Origin: Punctularia strigosozonata HHB-11173 SS5
Lineage: Eukaryota > Basidiomycota > Agaricomycetes > Corticiales > Punctulariaceae
Assembly: GCF_000264995.1 (NCBI RefSeq)
Contig: NW_006767447.1
Span: 582,707-646,706 of the forward strand
Length of the DNA stretch: 64,000 nt
Reading direction: 5' to 3'
A program made the translations under genes and the position numbers. Positions 42,557-54,428 of this stretch are shown one piece after another (within the stretch, counting starts at the first letter, position 1; every line of letters starts with the position of its first letter). The notes beneath the pieces were generated by a model. That model was not told the origin of the DNA, did no database searches, and saw nothing but the letters and a program-made list of their open reading frames with translations.

Positions 42557-45500
42557 ATGAATGGCCATGAAGAGCAGAAAGGGGAGAGGATAGATCGGGC
42601 GCTCGAGAGCGGGAAGACGTTCTTGTCCGTATTGGAGATCCTGACCGACGGCGTCATCGTCTGCGAACCCCTCAACGTCGCCGTCAAGCTCTCGAAGGGA
42701 CTGCTCGAGGCCGTCGAGGTCTGTCCTGCAATATTTTGCATGTTGATGACGTGACTCTGACACCCCGCTACAGAAAGCGCGGAAGAACCGACAGGACTGC
42801 AAGAAACTCGCCCACGACACGTTCAAGTTGATGTTCATCATCGTGGAGGTTTTGAAGGGGAAGACTGACGAAGACGTGCCCGATCATCTCAAGCTTCGTC
42901 TAAAAGATGTGACTGAGTGCGTCGTACTGCTCTACACGGAGCATTTTCCCTTATATGTTTTCCAATCCGTCGATAGTGTTCTGCTGCAAGTCAAAGACGG
43001 TCTTGAACAACTCAAACTCAACAAAAACTTCTCGTTTGTATCGCTGTGCAAGGCGCTTCGGAGGCGTAACTTGGTGGCGGAGGAGATATCAGGATACCGA
43101 GATCAGATTAATGCGTGTCTACAACGTTTCCAGGTGCGATCGTTCACGTTGCAGTACCTATTGGACCTCATCATTCATTCAAAACAGTTCGCCGTCACTA
43201 ACAATCTTGTCCTGGCCCAACAAGCAGGTTTTATGGCTCAGCAAGCAGGTTTTGCGAGGCTCGAGGACATGATCCATAACATCGGCGGGAACTTCGACAC
43301 ATTCCCGGTTAGCTCTCTTCCTTTTGCGTGCTTGGTCTTATTCATTGATCACCCCTCTGCTTCCAGACCGCTGCCCCCATCCCGCCGAAGTAAGTTGTCC
43401 ACTTGTCCTCCCTTTGTATGCGCTGATGGCTTCTTCCAGTCCTCCTATATCATCCCTCAAACCTCCGCTTTACTTCTTCGGACGGGACGACCTCGTGAAC
43501 GACCTGGTCAGCAAACTTGCCGGGACGACCCAGCATCACGTCGCCCTCCTCGGCACTGGTGGCATCGGGAAGACCTCTGTCGCGCAGGCCGTCATAGACC
43601 ACGAAAGCGTCAAGTCAAAGCATCGCTGTTGCTTCATCCGCTGCGATCCTATCCTCACCGCCCCGTCACTCGTTTCTGCCATCCACCAGGGTATCTCAAG
43701 CGGAAATGCTCCGCAAGATGGTGATCTGGTCGCCAAACTTGAATCGACCTTGCGAGCTGTTGGCCCGGCCATCCTCGTCCTGGACAATTTCGAGAGTCCG
43801 TGGGACGCTGGAGGGACCCGAGGGGATCTCGGTGACGTGCTCCGCACGCTGACCTCCTTGCCGAATGTGCAGGTGATAGTGACCATGCGAGGCGATTCCC
43901 CGCCGGCAAAGGACAAGGTTCATTGGTCGCCCGTATCTCTTGAACCTCTGTCGTCTAGCTCTGCAAAGCAGTTGTTCCTTTCAGTGAATCCGGATACCAC
44001 GGAAGAGGAGCATCGCGACCTCGATCGCCTCCTCGAGCAGTGCGACGGCCTACCTTTAGCCATCAAACTGCTCGCCAACGTGAAGGGGACGTTCGCTTGC
44101 TCCATCCTCCTTCAGCAATGGGAGAAGCGGTCCACTTCCTTGCTCAAGGACGAGCACCAGTCTCCCACACGCCTCACCAGTTTAGACGTTTCCATTTCTT
44201 TGTCCCTCAATTCTACGATGATGAAAAGTGTTCCGGAAGCTATGGAGCTGTTGGCCGTGATTTGCCGACTCCCCGATGGCATAAAAGGCGGAGTTCAGCA
44301 GCTCCTTGACATGGACCTCGGGCTGGAAGACGTGGTTGGTGCTCTTGCGGCGATCCTTTCAGCTGCATTGGTATTCAGGGGTCCCGACGGCAGCATCCAA
44401 GTGCTGTCACCCATTCGTCAATACGTCATGGCACATCATGTCCTTGCAAAGCCACAGTCGGAAGCACTGGTGCGTTATTACGTTGATCTGGTCAACGAAC
44501 ACGCCGACAAAGAGCCTGGGGACGATGGATTCAAGCATGCCTACGACATTCTCACGCCCGAGATGGGTAACATCATCTTCCTGTTCAAGGAGGAACTTGA
44601 CCCGATCAAGGGCAATCCTCAAGCCGTCGCCCGAGCAGCTTTCAAGTTCACTGTTTTTCAATACTGGCCACGGCCCTCGACCGAGCTCATCGATGCATTA
44701 CTAGGGAATTGGCGAGAAAATGATACGGGCGCTTCACATGCTGACGGCTTGACTCGCCGGGCAGAGCTGTTGATGCGGATGAACAAGTATCCGCCAGCGC
44801 AAAGTGACCTTGAAGCTGCCCTACAGGAGTCTAACCTGGCCGGCGATCAGGCGGCAGTGGCGCGTTGTCAGCATGATTTGGGCGAGATCCATCGCATGCG
44901 CTACGAGCACGACCAGGCGATCGAGAAGCTCACTCGGGCTCTCGAGGTGTTCTCCGAGATCGGAGACCGGCTCGGGGCAGCGCAATGCCAGGAAAGCTTG
45001 GGCAACATCCATCGCATGCGCTACGAGCACGACCAGGCGATCGAGAAGCTCACTCGGGCTCTCGAGGTGTTCTCCGAGATCGGAGACTGGCTCGGGGTAG
45101 CACAATGCCTGAAAAGCTTGGGCAACATCCATCTCGTGCGCCACGAGCACGACGAGGCGATCGAGAAGCTCACTCGGGCTCTCGAGGCGTTCTCCGAGAT
45201 CGGATACCGGCTCGGGGCAGCGCGATGTCAGCAAAGCTTGGGCAACATCCATCTCGTGCGCCACGAGCACGACGAGGCGATCGAGAAGCTCACTCGGGCT
45301 CTCGAGGCGTTCTCCGAGATTGGAGACCGGCTCGGGGCAGCGCAATGTCAGCAAAGCTTGGGCGACATCCATGGCATGCGCGACGAGCACGACCAGGCGA
45401 TCGAGAAGCTCACTCGGGCTCTCGAGGTGTTCTCTGAGATTGGATACCGGCTCGGGGCAGCGCGATGTCAGCAAAGCTTGGGCAACATCCATCGAATCCA

Positions 45501-45889
45501 TCAGCGATATGATGCAGCCAGAAGTAATATTCAAAATGCCCTCCGACTTGCTTCAGACATCGCAGATCGCCACGGGATTGCGTGGTGCCGTATTCACATG
45601 GGCCTGCTTGACCGTGATTTACAAAACTTCACTGAGGCCGCCGAGAACATCAAGGCTGCTCGATCGCTGCTGGAGGGGATTGGACAGAAGGGTTACGCGG
45701 AGTACTGCTCGGAACTTCTGCTTGAGATGCAGAACACTACGGTAAGAGTGTCGTTCATCCAGTGTCTCACTCCTCATTTGCTCTGTATAGGCCACGGATG
45801 CAGAAGGTTCCCACCAAACAGTTGTTGATGCAGACACCCACGTAGTCTGTCTGCCATCTACCATGTCAATGCCGTACATCTTAGGCTGA
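42557..45889 (+). CDS. STAND NTPase (NB-ARC/NACHT-like) with C-terminal TPR repeats, NLR-like
   Basis: Five exons: 42557-42718, 42774-43307, 43367-43389, 43440-45741, 45791-45889. The N-terminal 230 or so residues are helical (ILTDGVIVCEPLNVAVKLSK; LVAEEISGYRDQINACLQRF). A PPLYFFGRDDLVNDL linker leads to the P-loop ATPase: GTGGIGKTS (Walker A), AILVLDNFESPWD (Walker B), VQVIVTMRG (sensor), CDGLPLAIKLLA. A winged-helix-like region follows, then TPR repeats of 40 residues (HDQAIEKLTRALEVFSEIGD type). Length is about 1030 residues. Fungal STAND proteins are intracellular switches linked to non-self recognition and programmed cell death; the ligand would be read by the TPR part. The start at 42557 is the first ATG in frame; an extra upstream exon is possible. 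Confidence 0.85.
44881..45480 (+). repeat. Five tandem 120-bp TPR units inside the STAND gene
   Basis: Units begin at 44,881, 45,001, 45,121, 45,241 and 45,361, each exactly 120 bp. They are nearly identical and differ mainly at a few codons (RMRYEHDQ / LVRHEHDE / GMRDEHDQ; EVFSEIGDR / EAFSEIGYR / EVFSEIGDW). More diverged TPR-like repeats continue to about 45,730. Confidence 0.95.
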
Positions 45890-47020
45890 CTCTCCTCTTT
45901 GAGCTTCGCGTAAGCACTGGTGGCGCCAGCGTCAGAAGGGGGTCGTACGTGAGCAGACAACTTCTGCTTCTCCTCTCCGTTTCGTGTGTCCATGACGGTT
46001 TCGTATATGTGACCGCCACCCTGGTTTGAGTGGAGTAACGCACACATTATTCAACGTGCGCTGAATTCACGTACGCCTCCGCCGATCGAATGTTTACTAC
46101 ATCGATATGCTTGTATATTCACGCGCGAGTACCCACCTGTAGCACCACTCGATGATGAATCATCTTAGCCTCAGTCAGACGTGTTGCACGCATACCGTAG
46201 CGTATATTGGCGACTTTAATGGACGGAATCGTTGTTATGCAGAAGGGCTGGATTCGAGATCAACATACGATGGCAAGCACAATATCTGTGCACGTATAAT
46301 ATTGTAGGGACTCTCAAGCATACAGTTTGATTCCTGTTAGACAGTTCGAGCAAAAACTGTGCTACGCCGAGGCAAACGTCGTGCGGATAGGAACTAGGCA
46401 GTATCATCCGGCGCGGACCCAATACAGCCGGATCCCAAGGCCTTGCGTAGGGAGCCGAGTCCGACGCGTACACATGCATGTCGGTCCCACTCGCTATATT
46501 CGCTTCAACGCACACAAGGCGAACCTCTAACACAAGACCTGGAGCCTGGCTATGAACCTCAGCTGCCGGGATTGTAGATGCGTAAACGGAAATGGAAATC
46601 TTCGATTTGCTATGGAGCACAATAGTGACACAAAATGCAAAGCACACGAAGCAACAATTGACATGCGGTGAATGAAGACGAGGCGTGAATATCGGGACCA
46701 TGGGCCTGCGATGGTAAAGATGGCTAATTCCTTTATGAGTATCGACTTGCGGTTTTGGACCGTGGGGGACGATGAGGATATAAATGCGACAAGCAGGGCA
46801 GACAGCACCACACGAAAGACCCAGACCAAAAACGGAGGAAAACAGGAGGAAAGATCAGACTGCGACAGCATAGTGGGCAACCCGGAGTATTGCGTGGTCA
46901 TTCGGCAGGCGAGCCGGCGACCGCGAACGCCTCCCTCATCACCTCGAGTGCGGCGAGTTGGAGCGGAAGCGCAGAATGCGCGTGGAGCTGCTGTCGCGCA
47001 CGCGCAAGTACGGAGAACTC
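45890..47020. other. Spacer
   Basis: Contains the 3' flank of the STAND gene and then sequence with no supported gene on either strand. Confidence 0.45.
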
Positions 47021-47693
47021 CTACCAATTGCGCGTCGCATCCTCGTGCGTTTGCGCATCGGGAGCGGTGCACGCGAAACATGGTTGTGCGGGCAGGCGAG
47101 ACGTGCAGGAGCGCGGTAGTGGCGAAGGGTATAGCAGACCGAGCTCGTCGAATGCGAGCACCGCCGCAGATGGGGATGGGGAAGGCGGTGGACCTGCGGA
47201 GGCCGTACCTGTTGCGCCCGGGTTGCTATCGGGGACGAAGGCGTGCTGGGCGCCGAGAAGCGCCGGAGAGTCGGCCAGAGTTGGTGGCAGGATAGGCGTG
47301 ACCTCGGACTGGTGATGAAGTAGGTGGACTCGGAGACGTCGACGTAAACGCTCTCGGAGGCGTCGTTCGTGCGCGGGAAGGAGGGTCCACCCGCAGTCAA
47401 GGTCCTCGCATAGGACGGTGGCGTGCACCATGGGCAACTCGGTGCACGCGGGTACGACGTTCTGCAGGTGAGTGACCTAAGCTAGCAAAACGGGAGCGTG
47501 AGTGGAACTGACCATAGGTGGAAATGGCGGGGAGAATACTCACCGTCGAGCTCGGGGGAGCCCAGTGGCCGACGTTTGCCCTCCGACCGAATTCGAACAC
47601 GAACAACCAGAGCTGAGACACGAACTGTGTCTCCACATTATCGCTGAGAGTGAGCCATACCCGCGTGTCGTGTAGAATTTGATCTGTTGCGGG
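47021..47693 (-). CDS. Hypothetical protein, two-exon model (start unresolved)
   Basis: After a possible acceptor at about 47,694, the frame reads DTRVWLTLSDNVETQFVSQL and WLFVFEFGRRANVGHWAPPS. A GTGAGT...CACCTGCAG intron follows (about 47,463-47,545), then VPACTELPMVHATVLCEDLD and WTLLPAHERRLRERLRRRL. The end is a Pro/Ser/Ala-rich tail reaching the stop at 47,021. The splice consistency suggests a real gene. I recognise no family, and the first exon was not found. It lies downstream of, and in the same direction as, the F-box gene at 47,815. Confidence 0.35.
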
Positions 47694-47814
47694 CCCCTAA
47701 TACGACGTTTAGAGGTACATTCTGCAATCGCTTTGGCTACACAAGGAACAAGCGCTTCGCGAGGGATACCTCCCAACGAGGATCTATGAGTGTCTCTTCT
47801 TCGCAAGTGGATCT

Positions 47815-48996
47815 TCAACAGGCGTCTGGCATCAGACCAAGACCAATGAGCGGATCCTGCCTTGGACGATGGGTCGCGAGTCCCAGTCCAACCCGTCTGA
47901 ATCCATCGAATCCGTATCGACCTCGAGCCACTCCTACCGCAGACTTGACCCTCGGCACCTTCTCCGCCACCTCCCAGGGACATATCCAGCCCTCCAAAAT
48001 CCCCTTCAGCTGCACCTCCCTCGTCTCCTCCGGCCCCTCCAAGATGAGCCGTGCCTCGGAGTATCCCTCCTTCAACGTCGCCTTCGACACCTCCTTGATC
48101 ATATACAGCCCCTCCCTGTCGTCCTCCCTCACCGGAAACGTGCTGAGATCGCGTATCCCGACAAACACCGTCCTGAGCCCGGGCGGCAGGTTGTCGCACC
48201 GCTCCTCCCGCGCCCAGCACGACACCGACCTCCTGAACATGCGCAGCAGCCTGTTGGACAGCTCGCGGCGCGGGCGCTGGGCGGACAAGCGGAGGTACGT
48301 CAAACTCGGCGTGCGCCGCGCGAGCTCCTTGACGGCGAAGCTGTCCCCGATGAGGTGCAGGCGCTCGAGCATCGGCGTGTCGAGCATCGGCCGGAGCTCC
48401 GCGTGCGCGAGCTCGTGCGGCTTGGAGAGGCAGAGCGTGAACGCGCGCATCCGCGGGAAGGCGTTGACGCGGTCCACGATCGCGAGGAAGCGCGCGTACG
48501 CGAGTTCGCCCTCTTCGAGGAGGAGGAGGCATAGATCCGCGAGCCGGGGCGCGCAGACGATGAGGAGCAGCGCGAGCCAGGGGTGGAACTCGTCGAGCGG
48601 ATCCGCGCCCGGCTGGGCCCGCGCGACGCGGTCGTGGTCGGGCCCGCGCTTGAGGAAGATGTCCTCCGCGGCGACGTCGCACACCAGCAGACGCTCGATC
48701 CGCAGGAGCTTGCGGTCTGCGCTCGCTTGGTCGCGCACCAGGACCTCGTAGAATGTCTTCGTGGTCGTCTCGTCCCCGGTGGTGGCGGCGGCGGTCGCGT
48801 TGAATGTCATGCCGAGGTGGCGTATGAAGGCGTTCATCTGCTTAGGTCCGACGAGGGCGATCGAGCGGTAGCGATGTGGCAGGGTGCAGTCGCGGATGTA
48901 CTTCGAGACGCGCATCAGCGTCGACGCGGCGCTGGCGCTCTCAATGCAAGCGAAAGAGCAAACGAGCGTGGTTAGTTCTGGGGGTAGTTTGTCCAT
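47815..48996 (-). CDS. F-box protein (second family, intact)
   Basis: Single exon of 393 residues. It starts MDKLPPELTTLVCSFACIES, an F-box-type N-terminus, followed by LMRVSKYIRDCTLPHRYRSI. Further: RLLVCDVAAEDIFLKR, LALLLIVCAPRLADLCLLLL, RLHLIGDSFAVKELARR, SLTYLRLSAQR and LPPGLRTVFVGIRDLSTFPV. GC-rich codon use. Probable SCF adaptor with unknown target. Two broken relatives follow upstream at 49.3-49.8 and 50.9-51.1 kb in the same orientation, so this is the surviving member of a small tandem array. Confidence 0.78.
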   Translation of the reverse strand: MDKLPPELTTLVCSFACIESASAASTLMRVSKYIRDCTLPHRYRSIALVGPKQMNAFIRHLGMTFNATAAATTGDETTTKTFYEVLVRDQASADRKLLRIERLLVCDVAAEDIFLKRGPDHDRVARAQPGADPLDEFHPWLALLLIVCAPRLADLCLLLLEEGELAYARFLAIVDRVNAFPRMRAFTLCLSKPHELAHAELRPMLDTPMLERLHLIGDSFAVKELARRTPSLTYLRLSAQRPRRELSNRLLRMFRRSVSCWAREERCDNLPPGLRTVFVGIRDLSTFPVREDDREGLYMIKEVSKATLKEGYSEARLILEGPEETREVQLKGILEGWICPWEVAEKVPRVKSAVGVARGRYGFDGFRRVGLGLATHRPRQDPLIGLGLMPDAC

Positions 48997-49346
48997 ACCG
49001 GGTGTGGGTTGGGGGGCGGAAGAACAAGGCGACCTTATCTGCTGGACCAGACGACTCGCGCTTGAAGTTCGTCGAACACGTACATCGCATGGCCTATGGC
49101 TGTCAGACGTCGTTGGCTCAGATTCAACTTCGGCTGGTACCGAGACAATGGCAATCTTGCCCAGATGATCTCATTCGCGAGGTATTTCAAGAGGAGGAAA
49201 CCGCGAACGCGGTAGTTGCGCCTTGAGCATCTGCGGATCGACTACAGTAATTTCACGACCTTAGGTTCGGTCCGCCTCCGGGGGGACAGGGGACAGCTGC
49301 AAGTTCGGACCCGTGGGAAGCTCGCAAACTGTCTGGAGTAAGGAGT

Positions 49347-49845
49347 ATAATTCTCACGCTCAGTTCAAGGCCTGATCGCTACGCACGTACCAGTCGTCAA
49401 CCGCCTTCTCGACTCTCTCCAGCGCCTCGCTCCGATCCTCTCTCAGGATAGACTCGGGGATGTTGTATCGTGGACTCTGACAGATGGACTCTACATTTCG
49501 GAGATCACGCGAGGTTCTGGAGCGTACATCTCGGGGCACGGACTAGCGGTTTCCGTCGCTTTCGGGTTGAGGAGGATGAGCCGGTCCCTCGGACGATCGC
49601 ACACGAGAAGTCCGCCGATGTGCGGCTTTTCGCGAGCCATACGAACTGCGAAGGGCTCCAACGGCTGCCAAGGCTGAGGTCCGAAAAGGGCTATGGTTTC
49701 GTCGCGGTAAGGGACCGTGGTGCACGCGTGCATGTCCTTTGAGACGCGCAGGCCCGGGAGAGTCGGCGCCACCCCCGCGACCCGCGCTTGATTGGCAAGT
49801 GAACGCGCGTACGAGCCCGACTAGTTCTGTAGGTGCGCTGTCCAT
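49347..49845 (-). pseudogene. F-box protein pseudogene (relative of 47815-48996)
   Basis: Starts MDSAPTELVGLVRAFTCQSS, as the intact gene does. The family frame then shifts, because RVSKDMHACTTVPYRDETIA (compare RVSKYIRDCTLPHRYRSIAL) lies in another frame. A stop follows VISEM at about 49,491. A possible remnant PRYNIPESILREDRSEALER follows. The central and C-terminal parts are absent or unrecognisable. Confidence 0.6.
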
Positions 49846-50506
49846 CGTGTTGGTGGTACAGAGGAGCGGTTGACCACGGCGAACGCGGGCGGCTTTGACG
49901 GTGGAGGGTCGCTCGCTCCTTCTTCAGGTTGACCGGTTCTCGGTTGAGCGACGTACACTGTCACGAACACGTGGCGAGACATATCTTCTTGCGTACCGAC
50001 GGTACGCATCTCTTCCGAGAGTTCGTGACTTTAAGGTGAAACTGGCTGATAATGTGTTCACGACATCGCCGTCCGAATTGGCATCGAATGATCACAAGGA
50101 TCGAGCACTCGAACTTGCAATATAAGTCGCTTTACTACTCCTGTCCTCCACAGACTGAGTCTCACCCCAACTCAACCAGGCGACGCCGCCCGCCACTGTG
50201 TGCGGCAGTGCAGCTTTCACAATGACCTTGGCTTAGAGCACGGGAGGAGTTGCCCTCTGACGATCCATTGCAGTGCTTCATCGCGGCGCACTCGGCTATG
50301 CGCACTCAAACCATGATACTGTTGTCGGAAAATCCGGACCTCCGGACGTCTAGCTGCGCGCCATGCTCGTAATCGAATAGCATCGAACACGAGATCAAGT
50401 GCCGAATGCACAAATCACATCCTTTCGCGAAAAGGCCGATCCCAAGACGAGTGGCGTACGTGCAGCGCAGCAACCGGCTGTTCCGCTACCGGGACCTCGT
50501 CGGCAA

Positions 50507-50532
50507 TATACCTACCTACCTACCTACCTACC
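50507..50532. repeat. (CCTA)n microsatellite
   Basis: About six CCTA units in non-coding sequence; same motif as at 12,059. Confidence 0.8.
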
Positions 50533-50889
50533 AAGCCGCTGCACCACCGAAAATGCCGCAGTTTGCCAACAGCCCCTCAGAACCTCGTGAACGAAAACCG
50601 GGTCCGGAAGGCTGACCTCGCCGTGCTCCTCCTGCTCCGTCGGGCATGGATTCTCGTCCTCATCCAGGACCTGCCTCTGTTCCGAACTCTGCTCCTCAAC
50701 CATGCCCTACTGTACGCGTCGCAATGCATGACCCACATCGGTAGCATCGATCAAGTACCAGGGCCCCCCCGACCCCGGGCATACCGGTTCTTCCCAGGTC
50801 CCCATCCACGCTTGAAGTTCCCGCTCGAGATGTACGTTACAGCCGTCCTCGTCTGGCTGCATCAGCACGCGCCAGTCATTCTTCGAACG

Positions 50890-51102
50890 CGCCAGTCATT
50901 CTTCGAGAGCGCCTCCAGGTCGACACGAGACTGGTAGGCCCGTACCGACTTAAGGCCAAACAGCGCGACGGACCGGTAGCGATAAGGAAGGGTGCACGCG
51001 TGAACATATTTTGAGACGCGCAGGAGAGAGCGCAGCGCCAACGTTCGATTAAAATGCGAAACGACATACGAGCATCGTTAGTTCTGTGGGTAGTCTGTCC
51101 AT
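50890..51102 (-). pseudogene. F-box protein pseudogene (second relic)
   Basis: Reads MDRLPTELTMLVCRFAF then a stop. A frame change follows into LRVSKYVHACTLPYRYRSVA with LFGL, parallel to the intact gene's RVSKYIRDCTLPHRYRSIALVG. Downstream sequence is not alignable by eye. Confidence 0.6.
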
Positions 51103-51585
51103 CGCGGCAGTGGAGTAGTTTGTTGGAGGAAGATGTACGACCTGAGCTGGAGTCCTGGGCTCGCTGGAGAAGTAGCTAGGAGGCGCGCGCGAGGATCTGA
51201 ACATGTCAACGTGTCTGTCATTCAGGTTCAAGCTCGCCAAGCATTGTAGCGTCGATGTAGAGTATCATCTTATTACACTACTCGTACACAATCGCCCGCC
51301 CCCATTATATTAATGTGGAAAGATGACGACCCCTTCCTCTGAAGTAATGGATGCCTCAGAACGCAGCTAAGGCAACGTCGACCGTAACCAACAGTAAACG
51401 AGACGGCATGACGCTCGTCCTCGTGCCGACAAGCACAATCCCGGAAAAATCGTGGACGAGGGCAGGCGCGCGGTTCTTCAGAGCGCAACCAGTGTTCGGA
51501 TCTCTCCCTGTTCGCACTTTCCATCCGCGTGAGGCTCGCTCGCTCGCCCACTCCCCATTCCCTTCCCCTCCCTCAAACCTGAAGC

Positions 51586-52782
51586 TCATCGTGTGTGTTT
51601 GGGGAGCCGGATGTTTGGGCGCGGGCCTTGCGACTGCTCGGATATCACCTGAAAGCGTGAATAATCAAGTGTCGAGGTGAGCGGCGCAACAGGGGTACGA
51701 GCACCGTCGCGTCTCCGCGTACCTTGCTCAACGTCGTCGAATAAGGTAAACCGGGGAAGAACTTGCTGTCGTAGATGACGGTGGACTGGAGTGCATAGCA
51801 CTCGGCTAGCATAGGAATCGGGCCGCTTCCGACGCCCGCCACGGATCGCGTCGCGACCGACCGTAAGTCGAAGGCCCTGTACCTGAAGAAGCAAGACCCC
51901 GTTCGACGCAGGGCCAGGTCCTGAAATAGCAACGCATGAGCCCGTGCGCGGAGGAGGGGGACACACGAACGGGAAACGTGAAGATCATCATGGCCCTGCC
52001 TTCGTATCGAATGCTCACTGCTTCCACCGCCCGAGAGCCCTGTACGCATGTGTCTCGGTGAGGAATCGCGAACGTAAGGCTGAGGAGAAAGAAAATGGAA
52101 ACGCACGACCGCCTCCGAGGTGATGGCCTCGGACTCGCGCAGGGGAGCGCCGTTCACGAATGCGATGACCGGGTCCGGGTCTGAGCCGGGTTGAGGGTCC
52201 GGCGTGAGAATCGTCAGCGGTACGGGAACCTCTTGAGTGACCGGTGTGCTCTCTTTCGAGCAGGACAAGGACAGCGTCTCGGTGGGATTCAGCACAGCAC
52301 CAGAAGGCTGCGCCGGCGGAGAAAGAGGGAATACGTCGATATGGCAGATCAGGCCAGACGTCTCGAGCCGACTTGATGGATCAGGTAACGCGACACGTCG
52401 GCAGGCGAGACACTGGAGAGCACGACAGAATGTTACCTGTAGTCTTCTACCTCGATTTCGCTCGGTAGTCCGTCTTGATCTCGTACCGTCTTGAACACGC
52501 GGACTTGCACGACGGGGGGCTACGGATGCCACGCGAGAGTGCCAATCAGCGATTCGTAGGCCTATGCTTGACGATCCCGGGGCCGCCGTTGGTTACTCAC
52601 GGGATCGATCGTCCGCCTATCCTTGAGGCCGAATCTGTAACGAGATACGACGTTCGTTGGTCAGCATGGCGGCTCTGAGAAGCCCAACGCCGCGCCCGCG
52701 GTGCTTACTTCCTACCCAAAGCGGCGGACTGGATCTCTTGCAGCTCCGTGCGCAGATCAGAGTGTGCCGCGGGGAGGTCCAT
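51586..52782 (-). CDS. Velvet-domain regulator
   Basis: Spliced reading from the ATG at 52782 (MDLPAAHSDLRTELQEIQSA). Then LGRK and FGLKDRRTIDPPPVVQVRVF across two introns, EIEVEDYSRLETSGLICHID (VFPLSP), a proline-rich insert with PLTILTPDPQPG, and VIAFVNGAPLRESEA. After another intron come GSRAVEAVSIRYEGRAMMIF, then DLALRRTGSCFFRYRAFDLR, PIPMLAECYALQSTVIYDSK, FFPGLPYSTTLSK, and a short last exon ending RLPKHTR at 51586. These are the hallmark blocks of the velvet fold, in order. About six GT-AG introns. Velvet proteins are DNA-binding regulators of development and secondary metabolism in fungi (VeA, VelB, VosA group). Member identity cannot be fixed here, and an extra upstream exon is possible. 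Confidence 0.82.
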
Positions 52783-54428
52783 GGCGCTGGCTAGACAAGC
52801 CCCCTGAAGATGGACCGGTCCTTTGTACAGCGGGTGCGTCCTGTTTCCGGGACCACGGGATCAGAGCTGCTGCATTGTGCGTGGCCTGTGTTCATGCAAC
52901 ATCGAAGGGAAGTGCCGGCGATACGCGGATGTCCCGCGACATATAGCGAGCAGTACATACCTCCTCAAGCAATCGCCGGGGTCCAGGCCTCAGGACCGGT
53001 GGGTTCTTCTACGCCGATACTTCCATTGCCGCAGGAGCTCAGCATATGGGTGCACCATGTCCAATCTGAATGGAGCGTCGAAGCTTCGAAGCTTCAATTA
53101 ACGCGGGGATGCTCCAGGAGGACAGGGTGGCGCGCTCCAAGACGTCAACACCACTTTTTTTAGACGGACGCCCACGTGGCTATCATTTGAAGCTGAACCC
53201 ACATACCATGTAACGTACAGTCCAATCACGACTTGGTCGTCGGCTCAGAATACGTCGTACGCAATCGAACATCTTGAATCAATGAACAAAAGACGGGAAC
53301 CCGTATGAGAGTTATGGATTCCAAAATTCACCAAAACAGACGTAGAACGCAGCGAGCAAGGCAGTATCAACTGTGGCAAGCACCAACGACGATCATCAGA
53401 ACAACGCGTCCAAGCAGCTCCAGCACCCACTCACCCCAAGCTGCGACCTTCGACGCGTACGTCTCGCCGTTAAGTGTCAACTGCCGCGAATTCGACCACT
53501 GGCGTTCGACCGTGCCGACCGGTACCCATCACCAGCCATCTCGCACTGGTTTCCGAAGAAGTCGCCCTTGAGGAGCAGCCCCTTGCGGCAGTGAGGCCGT
53601 AGAAGTGATGAAGACTTGGTAAAAGATGATGGGCGGTGTCTGGTGTAAGCGTGGCGTGGAGATGATGCACGCAACGTCGAGGGATTTGGGAAACAATGCC
53701 GGAAATCGAACTTCACGCTCGGTTCGAGGCACGCAGCGTAACACCTTGCTGTTAAGAAAACTCGTACTTGGAGGACGTGGGCCTCTATATTGGGTGGTTA
53801 GCGACATTTGCTCATCGGCGGACAGTCAGGGCGAGGTGTCAGGAACATACCTGAGCGTACTGGACATCCAGGATAAATACAGCGCGCGGTGGCAAACTAT
53901 TGATGGATCCCCCGTTGTCTACTGCTTCGAATGTGACTATGGAATGAATACGAAGAAAAATGCATCGCACTCTCGTCTTCCTCGTGCGACGACCCAACTG
54001 AACGGGTACTCCACTCCAAGTGCTGAGAAGGTTCGTTGCCCATGTGCTACGGTGCTATCCGAGAGCCCTTGAGCTGCTGCTGCTTTATCATCGAACATGG
54101 ATATGTGCCTGTGGTAGACGGTCAACCTTGTCTTGGTGCATATAGTTGAATGACTTACGCATCACCCGTCTCTCCAAGATATCCACACTGACATTCACGA
54201 CTGCGTGTATGTGAGATATCATCATGGATGTCCTCGGGTTCTTGACGTCGCCAGAAAGCTGCAGCTTGCGCAAAGAGGATATCTACAAGCTCCGTTCTCG
54301 CGAACTCGTGGTGGACAGTAATTTGTACAACATGTACCCGTTTTCTTTCGGGTGGAGGTCACAAAGGAGACCTCGAAGTGGTACGAGCTTCAGAGCACAT
54401 GACACGAGTGTGCAAGGGGCAAGGCGTT
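52783..54428. other. Spacer with one possible exon
   Basis: No firm gene. On the minus strand, 53,367-53,530 holds the protein-like frame QLTLNGETYASKVAAWGEWV followed by LELLGRVVLMIVVGACHS-stop, with a hydrophobic end. This may be the last exon of a small unrecognised gene extending to about 53,800. The rest shows nothing. Confidence 0.35.

Noticed and set aside
44881-45480. Regular repeats of fixed length suggesting a CRISPR-like or satellite array
   Set aside because: The 120-bp period is a multiple of three and lies in an open frame encoding TPR helices.
44821-45534. 237-codon minus-strand frame across the TPR repeats
   Set aside because: Shadow of the repeated coding sequence on the other strand; its apparent repeats follow from the 120-bp periodicity.
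45619-46047. Minus-strand frame downstream of the STAND gene
   Set aside because: It overlaps the last STAND exons and shows no recognisable domain; treated as chance.
47540-48751. Long open frames on both strands over the F-box gene (Arg/Ala-rich)
   Set aside because: GC-rich shadow frames of the 393-codon F-box gene; only that frame has F-box features.
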